Assembly (NCBI GenBank): GCA_930972465.1
Contig: CAKNHF010000021.1
Span: forward strand, 1 to 52,122
Direction of reading: 5' to 3'
Length of the DNA stretch: 52,122 bases
Source of the DNA: an uncultured Lachnospiraceae bacterium
GTDB lineage: Bacteria > Bacillota > Clostridia > Lachnospirales > Lachnospiraceae
The position numbers and the translations under genes are program-made. Below are positions 34,067-42,441 of this stretch, piece by piece. The stretch's first letter is position 1. Every line of letters begins with the position of its first letter. The notes beneath the pieces are model-generated. The model was not told the DNA's origin. It ran no database searches and was given only the letters and a program-made list of their open reading frames with translations.

Positions 34067-35985
34067 AGCGGAACCTATATCTTGATGTACAGGAGAAGGA
34101 AGAAGCGCTGGAGAATTTCCTGGGCGCTCTTGCGCATATCAGACCGGAGAAGCAGGTTGTCTCTGTGACAGAGAGCCTGGGACGGGTGACGGCGGAGGCG
34201 GTATACGCCCGCTGTTCCAGTCCGTCCTATAACTCATGCGCCATGGACGGAATTGCGGTGATCAGTTCCCATACAAAAGGCGCGTCCGAGAACAGTCCGG
34301 TCCTGCTGGAATATGAAAAGGATTATGTGGATGTGGATACCGGAGATATGATCCGCCCGCCTTATGACGCGGTCATCATGGCAGAGGATCTGATCGAGAC
34401 GGAGGACGGGTACCGGATCATTGCTCCCACACATCCGTTTGCACATGTGAGAGCTGTCGGAGAGGACATTGTCACCAGCGAGATGGTTCTGCCGTCGGGA
34501 CATGAGATCCGTGCCATCGATATTTCCGTGCTGCTGTCGGCCGGAGTGACAGAGATTCCGGTGATCCGCAGACCCGTGGCAGGGATTATACCCACAGGGG
34601 ATGAGATGGTGGATTTTCGGGAAGCGCTGGAAGGAGGCGGCCCGGAAGACGGGAAAATCATAGAGACGAATTCATGGATGTTCGACGGCCTGATAAGGGA
34701 GAACGGAGGCACTGCAAAGCGTTACGGGATCGTACCGGATCGTCCGGAGATGCTTAAGAAGGCTGTGCTCTCGGCGGTGGAAGAATGTGACATCGTCATT
34801 GTAAATGCGGGCTCAAGCGCGGGAAGGGACGATTATACGATCCATGTGATCCGTGAGCTGGGAGAGGTGCTGACTCATGGCGTCGCAATCAAGCCGGGAA
34901 AGCCGGTCATACTGGGAAAGGTAAAGGGCAGGCCTGTGATCGGACTTCCGGGTTATCCAGTATCTGCATACCTGACGTTTACAGAATTCGTGATTCCGGT
35001 GATGAATCTCTTTCTGAACCGTGAGAGGGGACGGGAGGAGAAGATAAAGGCAAGACTGACGAAGACGCTGATGTCAGGACTGAAATATGAGGAGTATGTC
35101 CGGGTGAAGCTTGGAATGGTGGACGGACAGATGATCGCTGCGCCTCTGAAACGGGGGGCCGGGGCATCCATGTCTCTGGTAAAGGCCGACGGATTCTGCG
35201 TGATACCGCAGAACAGTGAAGGCATTATGGCGCATGAGGAGGTTGAGGTAAAGCTTCTCAGAAAACCGGAGCAGATTGAGAAGACGCTGGTGCTGATCGG
35301 AAGTCATGACATCATACTGGATGTGCTGAATGATCTGATGAAGGAAAAGCGGTCGGGCATGAGTCTGTCCTCCACTCATGTGGGGTCTCTGGCGGGGCTG
35401 ATCGCTCTGAGAAAGAGAGAGACTCATCTGGCGCCGTCCCATCTGCTGTGCGAAGAGGACGGAAGTTACAACGAGGCGGTGATCCGGGAGATGTTTCCGG
35501 GAGAGCGGATGGCGATTATCAAAGGAGTGAGACGGCGTCAGGGATTTATCGTGAAGAAAGGAAATCCTCTGAATATACGGTCTGTACGTGATATTACGCC
35601 GGAGATCCGTTATATCAACAGGCAGAAAGGGGCCGGCACGCGTGTGCTGTTTGATTATCTGCTGAAAAAGGAAGGAATCTCTCCGGCTAATATACAGGGC
35701 TATGAAAATGAAGCGGCGACACACATGAGCGTTGCCGTGGCGGTTCAGAAAGACAACGCGGATACGGGGATGGGAATCTATTCCTGTGCGAAAGCCCTGG
35801 GTCTTGACTTTGTGGACGCCGCATTCGAGGAGTATGATTTCGTGACATATGCCGAATATCTGGAACTGCCGTCAGTGCAGGAGTTTCTGTGCGCACTGAC
35901 GGGAGAAGAGTTCGGCCGGCACCTGGATGAACTGGGAGGATACAGCCGGGAGGAGATCGGGAAGATCCGGCTGATCAGCCCGTGA
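34063..35985 (+). CDS. MoeA-like protein fused to a C-terminal periplasmic-binding-like (PBP) domain
   Basis: 640 residues. Residues 1 to about 400 are a second MoeA ('SYNSCAMDGIAVISS', 'GIIPTGDEM', 'VNAGSSAGRDDY', 'GLPGYPVSAYL'). From about residue 410 to the end is a PBP-like domain ('GSHDIILDVLNDLM', 'THVGSLAGLIALRKRETHLAPSHLLCEEDGSYN', 'NRQKGAGTRVLFDYLL') related to molybdate/tungstate-binding or LysR-type sensor domains. The domain lacks a signal peptide, so it works in the cytoplasm, perhaps holding oxyanion and handing it to the MoeA part. Such fusions are known in Clostridia but their chemistry is not proven. Confidence 0.9.
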   Translation: MKRNLYLDVQEKEEALENFLGALAHIRPEKQVVSVTESLGRVTAEAVYARCSSPSYNSCAMDGIAVISSHTKGASENSPVLLEYEKDYVDVDTGDMIRPPYDAVIMAEDLIETEDGYRIIAPTHPFAHVRAVGEDIVTSEMVLPSGHEIRAIDISVLLSAGVTEIPVIRRPVAGIIPTGDEMVDFREALEGGGPEDGKIIETNSWMFDGLIRENGGTAKRYGIVPDRPEMLKKAVLSAVEECDIVIVNAGSSAGRDDYTIHVIRELGEVLTHGVAIKPGKPVILGKVKGRPVIGLPGYPVSAYLTFTEFVIPVMNLFLNRERGREEKIKARLTKTLMSGLKYEEYVRVKLGMVDGQMIAAPLKRGAGASMSLVKADGFCVIPQNSEGIMAHEEVEVKLLRKPEQIEKTLVLIGSHDIILDVLNDLMKEKRSGMSLSSTHVGSLAGLIALRKRETHLAPSHLLCEEDGSYNEAVIREMFPGERMAIIKGVRRRQGFIVKKGNPLNIRSVRDITPEIRYINRQKGAGTRVLFDYLLKKEGISPANIQGYENEAATHMSVAVAVQKDNADTGMGIYSCAKALGLDFVDAAFEEYDFVTYAEYLELPSVQEFLCALTGEEFGRHLDELGGYSREEIGKIRLISP

Positions 35986-36015
35986 CAGCTTCCGGCAGGG
36001 GAAAGGAGGAGCTTT

Positions 36016-36678
36016 ATGTTTGAGAAGAATCTGGAGTTCCTGGAAGAGGAAGAGACGGAAAGGATACGGGGGGTGAGAGCGGCAGTCATCGGACTTGGGG
36101 CTCTCGGACAGATGGCTGCGCATGAGCTTGTGCGGGGCGGAATGGAGAGGCTGACTCTTGTGGACGGAGATGTGATGGAGCAGAGCAATCTTAACCGGCA
36201 GCTTTATGCCGACATCCTTACCCTGCACCATCCGAAGGCGGAGATTCTGTCAGAGCGGCTGGGAGATATCAGCCCCAGGCTGAAAATAAAAGCATATCCG
36301 GTATTCCTGGACAGAATGAACGCGGGGGATATTCTCCGGGATGCGGACATGATACTGGACTGTGTGGACAATATCCATGCAAAGCTGTACCTGGAAGAGG
36401 CTGCCGAAGCGCTTGGAATACCTCTCATTCACGGCGCTGTGGAGGGATGGTGCGGACAGGCCGCAGTGATATACCCCGGGGACCGGCTCCTTTCGGTGGT
36501 CTATGAAAAGCAGAGGGAGCAGAAGAGGGCGGCGCTGATGCCTGCGGTGGGCGTCATTGCGTCCGTGCAGGCCTGTGAGGCTCTTAAGATCGCCGCAGGA
36601 AAGAAGTGCGCATTGCAGGGGAAACTTTTCTGCGCAGACCTGCTGAACAGCGAATTCGAGTGTATTCCATTCAGCTGA
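36016..36678 (+). CDS. MoeB/ThiF-like adenylyltransferase
   Basis: 220 residues. The N-terminal nucleotide-binding fold has GLGALGQMAAHELVRGG (GxGxxG) and 'LTLVDGDVMEQSNLNRQL', the ATP and Arg-finger signature of E1-like enzymes, with the 'ILDCVDN' Asp. It should adenylate the C-terminal Gly of the small MoaD/ThiS protein at 38649. Unlike E. coli MoeB it shows no CxxC zinc-binding pair, and the only Cys residues are isolated. It lies 30 bases after the moeA fusion gene and 25 bases before AOR. Confidence 0.88.
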   Translation: MFEKNLEFLEEEETERIRGVRAAVIGLGALGQMAAHELVRGGMERLTLVDGDVMEQSNLNRQLYADILTLHHPKAEILSERLGDISPRLKIKAYPVFLDRMNAGDILRDADMILDCVDNIHAKLYLEEAAEALGIPLIHGAVEGWCGQAAVIYPGDRLLSVVYEKQREQKRAALMPAVGVIASVQACEALKIAAGKKCALQGKLFCADLLNSEFECIPFS

Positions 36679-36703
36679 GGACAGAAAATGAGGAGGTGGC
36701 AAA

Positions 36704-38647
36704 ATGGCGTCAAAATACGGAGGCTATATGGGAAAAGTGCTGAAGATTGATCTGACTTCCCGGCAGGTATCCGAATATCCCTTTTCGGACGAGGACAGGG
36801 AACTCTATATCGGAGGGAAAACGATGGCGGCGAAGATCCTTGGGGATCATATGACGGGGAAGGAGAAAGCGTTCTCCGAGGACAATCTTCTTGTGGTGAC
36901 CACGGGACCCATGACCGGGTCAGGAGCGCCCAGCTCCAGCAGATTTAATATTTCAACACTGTCGCCCCAGACCGGATACATCACATCCTCCAACTGCGGA
37001 GGGCATTTCGGGTATTATCTGAAGAAAGCCGGTCTGGATGCCCTGATTCTGACAGGAAGGTGTGATAAGCCGACCTGGATCGAGATACAGAATGAAAAGG
37101 TCATATTCCATGACGCCGGGGATATCTGGGGGATGAAGACCGGCGAGACCCAGAAGGCGCTGGATGATAAGCTGCGAATGAAGAACGGACGTGTGCGCAA
37201 AAACGGCAAGATATGTATCGGCCCGGCAGGAGAAAATCTGGTACTGTATTCCTGCATTGTCTCCAATGAACGGGTCTCGGGACGGGGAGGAACCGGGGCT
37301 GTCATGGGCTGGATGAGGCTGAAGGCAGTCTGCGCGTCGGGCAATAAGGAAGTGCCCGTCCATGACAAAGAGAAGATGGTGAAGCACACCCGGAAATGGT
37401 TCCGTTATCTCAGAGAACACCCTCTCACCGGGAATCAGCTCCCCCGTCTTGGAACGGCAGGACTTGTCAGCGCCATGCAGATGAAGCATATCCTCTCGAC
37501 GAAGAATTATACTTACGGGCAGTTTGATGAGTTTGAAAAGGTCAGCGGAGAGGAACTGGCGGAAAAGTATAATATTGTGAATAAAGGATGTCTGACCTGT
37601 CCTATCCGCTGCGCCCGTACGGTAGAAGTAAACGGGCAGCAGGTAAAGGGGCCGGAGCTTGAGACTCTGGTGCTCCTGGGCGGCGGAATTCTGAATGACA
37701 ACCTGGAATCCATTCTGAAATGGAACTATGAGCTGGACGAACTTGGAATGGATACAATCTCCTGTGCCAATACGATCTCCTACGCCATGGAAGCGAATGA
37801 AAAGGGGCTGTGGGATAACGGGCTGAAATTTTCGGAAACTGCGGAACTCTCACAGATCTTTGAGGACATCGCATTTCGGAGAGGGATAGGAGATGAACTG
37901 GCTCTGGGAAGTAAAAGACTGTCGGAAAAATACGGCGGGAAGGAGTTTGCCATTCACGCAAAAGGGATGGAGCTTGCGGCTTACGAACCCCGCAGGGCAG
38001 CAGGACTGGGTCTTGGATATGCGACCAGCAACCGGGGCGGCTGCCATCTGAACGGAGGGTATCTGGTCATCCTGGAAGGACTGGGACTGTCAATGAATCA
38101 GACAACATATCACGGAAAAGCAGATCTGACGATGCTGTTTCAGGATCTGATGGAGATGATCTCCGCCGCAGGACAGTGTCTGTTCACCAGCTATGCATTC
38201 TTCCCGGCTCCGCTTATGAAGCACCCCAACGCATGGTATACCCGTCTGATCAACAAAGTGCTTCCGTACAGCGGCGCGGTCGTCCGCATTATTAACAAGT
38301 ATCCGGAGATCGCCTGTTTTCATCTTCCGGTGTTTCACCACACGAAAGGCTTCGAGTATACGACAGGAATGAAAATGACGTTTGGAAATTATATCCGCTG
38401 CGGGGAGCGGGGATATAATCTGGAGCGGGAGATTAACCGACGTTTCGGAGTCAATGCAAATAAGGATGCCCTGCCGAAACGGCTGACACAGTCTCTGCAG
38501 GATCCGGATGATCCGGATTCCAGAGTGCCGCTGGAGAAAATGAAGAAGGTGTACTATCATGCCCGGGGCTGGAACAGAGACGGACTGCCCACAGAGCGGA
38601 CGCTGCGGAAACTGAAGATACTGCAGGACACACGGAGGAGTGAGTGA
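36704..38647 (+). CDS. aor: Tungsten aldehyde:ferredoxin oxidoreductase
   Basis: 647 residues, usual length for AOR/WOR proteins. It oxidises aldehydes to carboxylic acids (or the reverse) using a tungsten bis-pterin cofactor and passes electrons to ferredoxin. The N-terminal pterin domain has 'GKVLKIDLTS' and 'GPMTGSGAPSSSRFNISTLSPQTG'; Cys296-x2-Cys299-x3-Cys303 and Cys492 should hold the [4Fe-4S] cluster. The first cofactor motif DELGMD (345-350) is intact, while the second, normally DxxGxC, reads SAAGQC at 487-492, without the Asp. The following MoaD gene begins 1 base after the stop, and the operon also supplies tungstate, so a tungsten enzyme is likely. Confidence 0.94.
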   Translation: MASKYGGYMGKVLKIDLTSRQVSEYPFSDEDRELYIGGKTMAAKILGDHMTGKEKAFSEDNLLVVTTGPMTGSGAPSSSRFNISTLSPQTGYITSSNCGGHFGYYLKKAGLDALILTGRCDKPTWIEIQNEKVIFHDAGDIWGMKTGETQKALDDKLRMKNGRVRKNGKICIGPAGENLVLYSCIVSNERVSGRGGTGAVMGWMRLKAVCASGNKEVPVHDKEKMVKHTRKWFRYLREHPLTGNQLPRLGTAGLVSAMQMKHILSTKNYTYGQFDEFEKVSGEELAEKYNIVNKGCLTCPIRCARTVEVNGQQVKGPELETLVLLGGGILNDNLESILKWNYELDELGMDTISCANTISYAMEANEKGLWDNGLKFSETAELSQIFEDIAFRRGIGDELALGSKRLSEKYGGKEFAIHAKGMELAAYEPRRAAGLGLGYATSNRGGCHLNGGYLVILEGLGLSMNQTTYHGKADLTMLFQDLMEMISAAGQCLFTSYAFFPAPLMKHPNAWYTRLINKVLPYSGAVVRIINKYPEIACFHLPVFHHTKGFEYTTGMKMTFGNYIRCGERGYNLEREINRRFGVNANKDALPKRLTQSLQDPDDPDSRVPLEKMKKVYYHARGWNRDGLPTERTLRKLKILQDTRRSE

Positions 38648-38648
38648 C

Positions 38649-38873
38649 ATGGTCAGAGTAAAGATATTCGGCACGGCCAGACTGAAGGCCGGTGTGGGAA
38701 CATTTGAACGGGATGTGAAAAATGTAGACGAGCTGCTGGATGTAATACCGAATCTGACGAGAAAAGAGGCGAAGGATCTGGTTCTGCTCGTCAACGGGAA
38801 ACCGGCGGGGAGGAGGTATCGTTTCCGGGACGGAGATGAGGTTGTGCTGCTGGCGCCTGCGGGAGGAGGTTGA
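38649..38873 (+). CDS. MoaD/ThiS-like small sulfur carrier
   Basis: 74 residues with the ubiquitin-like fold (VRVKIFGTARLKAGVG, 'LVLLVNGKPAG', 'DGDEVVLLAPAGGG') and a C-terminal GGG end for thiocarboxylate formation. It probably supplies sulfur for molybdopterin synthesis in the tungsten cofactor pathway and would be activated by the MoeB-like protein at 36016. The ATG at 38649 has GGAGGAGTGAGTGAC upstream; a GTG at 38640 would be too close to the site. Confidence 0.85.
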   Translation: MVRVKIFGTARLKAGVGTFERDVKNVDELLDVIPNLTRKEAKDLVLLVNGKPAGRRYRFRDGDEVVLLAPAGGG

Positions 38874-38875
38874 CA

Positions 38876-40339
38876 ATGAAGAAGAGAAAAGAGATACCAT
38901 GGATTAATCCGGATACCTGCGCCGGGTGTTCTGTCTGTGTGGTGAACTGTCCCATGGACTGTATTTCCATCGGGCCGCCGGAGTATCACGGAGATATACA
39001 CACGATTGCCCGTGCGGATACGGATAAATGCACAGGGTGCGGACTCTGCGCAAAAGTCTGTCCGATCCGGGCGATTGAGATGAAAAGAGAGGGGAGTGTG
39101 AGGATTGCCATGAAGACAAAATGGACGGGAAAGAAAGTATTGTGCCGGATCTTCCAGTATGGAATGAAGATCGGCATGAATGTACTTCCGTGGAGCACGC
39201 CGAAGGTCCTTCGGGGATCCGGGGCTGTCAGGAAACTTCCGGCTGCGGTAAAGCGGAGAAATTTCAGCAGAGTGCTGATTGTGACGGACGGAACACTTAT
39301 GAAGCTTCATCTTCTGGACGGAATGCTTGAAGAAATGAAAAAGGAAGGTCTGGAGTATGCGATCTATGACGGAGTCGCCCCAAACCCTACGGATGAAAAT
39401 GTGGAGGAAGGCGTAAGAATGTTCCGCGAGAATCACTGCGACTGTATGATCGCTTTCGGAGGCGGATCTCCCATGGACTGCGCCAAGGGTGTGGGAGCAC
39501 GGATCGCAAGACCAAAGAAAACAGTCCGGAAGCTTCAGGGACTGTTCCGCATACTGAGACCCATACCCGTTATCTTTGCTGTTCCGACCACGGCGGGCAC
39601 GGGTTCCGAGACGACCATTGCGGCTGTGATTACAGAAGCGCAGACTCATCACAAGGCCTCGATGAACGACCTGTGTCTGATGCCGAGATATGCGGTGCTT
39701 GACCCGGAACTGACAGCGGGGCTTCCTCCGCAGGTGACTTCCACAACCGGGCTGGACGCGCTGTGTCATGCGGTTGAGGCATATACCAACAATACATACA
39801 ACAGCAGGCTGGAAAAGCAGATGTGCAGAAAAGCAGTGCGGCTGATCTACGACAATCTCTACCGGGCATATCAGGATGGTTCAGATATGGAAGCGCGTCA
39901 GAATATGCAGGAGGCTGCATTCCTGGCCGGACGGTCCTTTACAAGAGGATCGGTGGGATATGTCCATGCCATAGGACATACCCTGGGCGGACTTTACGGC
40001 ACTCCGCACGGACTTGCCATGGCCATCCTGCTCCCCCATGTGATGCGGGCTTACGGGAAAGCTGTATATAAGAGACTGGCGGAACTGTGTGACGTCTGTC
40101 AGATTCCGTCTCCGGAGGACAGCGCACAGTCAAAGGCCGAGGCGTTCATCCGCTGGATTGAGGAGATGAAAGAGAAGATGGGGATTCCGGACTGTCCGGA
40201 TATGATACGGGAAGAGGATGTCGATCAGATTGTGGAATGGGCAGAAAAAGAAGGTAATCCGCTTTATCCTGTTCCGGTAATATGGAGCAGGAAAGAGTTC
40301 CGGGAATTTCTCCTTTCTGTCCGTACAGAGAAGGCGTAA
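38876..40339 (+). CDS. Ferredoxin-iron alcohol dehydrogenase fusion
   Basis: 487 residues. The N-terminal domain (about 1-65) is a 2[4Fe-4S] ferredoxin: Cys15, 18, 21, 25 and Cys52, 55, 58, 62, each followed by Pro. The rest, from about residue 95, is a group III iron-type alcohol dehydrogenase: 'AFGGGSPMDCAKG' (NAD site), 'VPTTAGTGSE', and metal ligands in GLDALCHAVEAY (Asp, His) and VHAIGHTLGGLYGTPHG (His, His). It starts in the tight operon with AOR and probably moves electrons between the ferredoxin-type cluster and NAD(H)/alcohol-aldehyde chemistry, so acid, aldehyde and alcohol could be interconverted. The ATG at 38876 has GGGAGGAGG before it. Confidence 0.9.
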   Translation: MKKRKEIPWINPDTCAGCSVCVVNCPMDCISIGPPEYHGDIHTIARADTDKCTGCGLCAKVCPIRAIEMKREGSVRIAMKTKWTGKKVLCRIFQYGMKIGMNVLPWSTPKVLRGSGAVRKLPAAVKRRNFSRVLIVTDGTLMKLHLLDGMLEEMKKEGLEYAIYDGVAPNPTDENVEEGVRMFRENHCDCMIAFGGGSPMDCAKGVGARIARPKKTVRKLQGLFRILRPIPVIFAVPTTAGTGSETTIAAVITEAQTHHKASMNDLCLMPRYAVLDPELTAGLPPQVTSTTGLDALCHAVEAYTNNTYNSRLEKQMCRKAVRLIYDNLYRAYQDGSDMEARQNMQEAAFLAGRSFTRGSVGYVHAIGHTLGGLYGTPHGLAMAILLPHVMRAYGKAVYKRLAELCDVCQIPSPEDSAQSKAEAFIRWIEEMKEKMGIPDCPDMIREEDVDQIVEWAEKEGNPLYPVPVIWSRKEFREFLLSVRTEKA

Positions 40340-40352
40340 GATTCGATTTGGG

Positions 40353-40381
40353 TCGAAAATCGACGATGGATGTGCTAGAAT
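40353..40381 (+). promoter_or_regulatory. Promoter of the small cysteine-motif protein gene
   Basis: TCGAAA at 40353-40358 and TAGAAT at 40376-40381, spacer 17, with TGC before the -10 making it extended. The palindrome TCGATTT-N7-AAATCGA (40343-40363) covers the -35 and may be an operator. Confidence 0.5.
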
Positions 40382-40419
40382 AGAATGAGATTTGAATTAC
40401 AGAAAGGCGGGATATTATC

Positions 40420-40779
40420 ATGAAAAAAGAAGTACTGGACTATGTTGTTGAGAAAACGAATGAGCTGATCAATGCTCCTTCCTGCAGCAGGGAGGCAAAG
40501 GAGGCTGCGAAGGCCTGGCTGGATGCGGCGGGCACTGATAAAGAAGCAGAGGCAACGAAAGCATATATTGCGGAGCTTGAAGAAGACATCATGCCGGTGG
40601 ATAACCTGATCGCGTTTGCCGAAACCGAGATGGGAGCGAAAGTCTTCGGCGGAGAGGAGGCAGCAAAAGGCGTTGCGGCTCACGGCAGAGAGATCAAAGC
40701 GGCGGGCGCGAAATACTGCGACTGCCCGGCGTGCGCGGCTGTGGAGGCGATTTTGGAGAAAAAGGACCAGATGGTATAA
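40420..40779 (+). CDS. Small conserved protein with a C-terminal cysteine motif
   Basis: 119 residues, acidic and helical. It begins MKKEVLDYVVEKTNELINAPSCS and ends near 'YCDCPACAAVEAILEKKD', where CxCxxC could bind a metal or form disulfides. Proteins of this type are sometimes labelled Hsp90-like in databases, but nothing in the sequence supports that. It has its own promoter behind the tungsten operon and a strong Shine-Dalgarno sequence (GAAAGGCGGG). Function is unknown; the asparagine synthase-like gene follows after 30 bases, so they may be co-transcribed. Confidence 0.8.
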   Translation: MKKEVLDYVVEKTNELINAPSCSREAKEAAKAWLDAAGTDKEAEATKAYIAELEEDIMPVDNLIAFAETEMGAKVFGGEEAAKGVAAHGREIKAAGAKYCDCPACAAVEAILEKKDQMV

Positions 40780-40809
40780 GCTGGTATAAAAAACAGAGAG
40801 GATTTACAT

Positions 40810-42348
40810 ATGATAACAGTAAAAGAATACCGGGGACATATCAGAAACTGGGAGGAACTCTGCGAGCGTCTGGAGCTTCCGCTGGATCTGACAAGAGAAG
40901 CGCGGGAGGAGAAGATTCTGATCAGGGCATATGAGACCTGGGGATATGAGATGGCTGATCACATGCACGGGATGTTCGCGTTCGCGCTGTGGGATGATGA
41001 AGAGAAGAAACTGTTCTGCCTGAGGGATCATTTCGGGACAAAGCCGTTTTATTATTATGAAACAGAAGACGGAAAGCTTCTTTACGGTACAATGATACGT
41101 CAGATCCTGGAGCAGCCGGGATTCAAAAAAGAGCTGAATGAGGAGATGCTGCAGATCTATCTCAGTCTTACGTATGCGGCAGGTGAGAATACATTTTTCC
41201 GCGGACTGAAGAAGCTTATGCCGGGACATTATCTGATCTGGCAGAACGGAAAGCTGAAAGTTGAGCGCTACTGGACACCGACGTTTCATCCGGATGAGAG
41301 CAGGTCTCTGGAAGAATGGGCGGATGAGATCCATACGACAATTCAGGAGATCATGCCGGAGGTGAAGACGGACGACGAAACGGCTGAATCATTCCTGTCG
41401 GGCGGAGTGGATTCTTCTTATGTGCTGGCCATGTCGGATGTACAGATGACAGACTCCTGCGGGTACGATGAGCCCCGGTTTGATGAGTCAGGGCTGGCAA
41501 AACAGACAGCGGATATCCTGGGAAGAAAGAACTCCAGATGTCTGATTACACCGGAGGAGTATTTTGAGATCGTTCCGTATGTGATGTACAATATGGAGCA
41601 GCCTCTGGGAGATGCGTCCGCGATTGCGTTCACCATCGCATGCAACGCCACGGCGGAGCACACGAAGCTGTGCTATTCCGGAGAGGGGGCGGACGAGTTC
41701 TTCGGCGGATACAACATGTACCGCAACGCGGAAAGATACGGGGATAATCTGAAAACCTTCTATGTGGGCAACACAAACATCATGAAAGAGGACGAGAAGA
41801 AACGGATCCTCAAAAAATATGATCCGGACGTGCTTCCGATCGAACTGGTGCAGCATATCTACGAGGAGACAGAGGGACTGGACCCGCTGACAAAGATGTC
41901 TGATGTGGATATCCAGATCTGGCTGGAAGGCGACATCTACCTGAATGTGGACAAGATGAGCACGGCGGCAGGGCTTGAGATCCGGATGCCGCTTACGGAC
42001 AGGAGAATCTTTGACATCGCATCCAGAATGCCGGCAAGGTTCAAGGTCAATGAAGAGCAGAACAAGGTGGCGTTCCGCACGGCGGCGGCAAAGGTCCTGC
42101 CGGAGGAAATCGCGTTCCGCAAGAAGCTTGGATTCATCGTGCCGATCCGTATCTGGATGGCGGATGACAGATACAACGGGGATGTGAGAAGACTGTTCCG
42201 CAGTGAGATTGCGGAGAAGTTCTTCAATGTAGATGAGATCAACGCAATTTTTGATGATTATGTGGGCGGAAATTCTGACAACTGGAGAAAAGTGTGGACA
42301 ATCTATACATTCCTTGTGTGGTATGAAGAATATTTCATAAAAAGATGA
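40810..42348 (+). CDS. Asparagine synthase-like protein lacking the glutaminase N-terminus
   Basis: 512 residues. It lacks the start MCGI with the Cys nucleophile and about 75 residues of the glutamine amidotransferase domain; the protein begins MITVKEYRGHIRNWEEL, which lines up with the later part of that domain. There is no room upstream for the missing codons. The synthetase domain is intact: PP-loop SGGVDSS near residue 196, 'GDASAIA', 'CYSGEGADEFFGGYNMY' and 'MSTAAGLEIRMPLTDRR'. It could make asparagine from ammonia, or use another amine donor or acceptor. It follows the small cysteine-motif protein by 30 bases. Confidence 0.9.
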   Translation: MITVKEYRGHIRNWEELCERLELPLDLTREAREEKILIRAYETWGYEMADHMHGMFAFALWDDEEKKLFCLRDHFGTKPFYYYETEDGKLLYGTMIRQILEQPGFKKELNEEMLQIYLSLTYAAGENTFFRGLKKLMPGHYLIWQNGKLKVERYWTPTFHPDESRSLEEWADEIHTTIQEIMPEVKTDDETAESFLSGGVDSSYVLAMSDVQMTDSCGYDEPRFDESGLAKQTADILGRKNSRCLITPEEYFEIVPYVMYNMEQPLGDASAIAFTIACNATAEHTKLCYSGEGADEFFGGYNMYRNAERYGDNLKTFYVGNTNIMKEDEKKRILKKYDPDVLPIELVQHIYEETEGLDPLTKMSDVDIQIWLEGDIYLNVDKMSTAAGLEIRMPLTDRRIFDIASRMPARFKVNEEQNKVAFRTAAAKVLPEEIAFRKKLGFIVPIRIWMADDRYNGDVRRLFRSEIAEKFFNVDEINAIFDDYVGGNSDNWRKVWTIYTFLVWYEEYFIKR

Positions 42349-42441
42349 TCTGGCATTGAAAAAGTTTCTGTCCGGGTGTATCCTTTATAAGGCATTTGGA
42401 AAGCCGATTCTGACAGAGGTCTGAGAGAAGGTATACAAGAG

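Noticed and set aside
38090-39769. 559-codon open frame on the minus strand
   Set aside because: Lies opposite AOR, MoaD and Fd-ADH genes, which all carry clear motifs; low-complexity translation.
40780-40810. Frameshift hiding the missing AsnB N-terminus
   Set aside because: Only 30 bases separate the gene from its neighbour, too few for about 75 missing codons, and the start has its own Shine-Dalgarno sequence.
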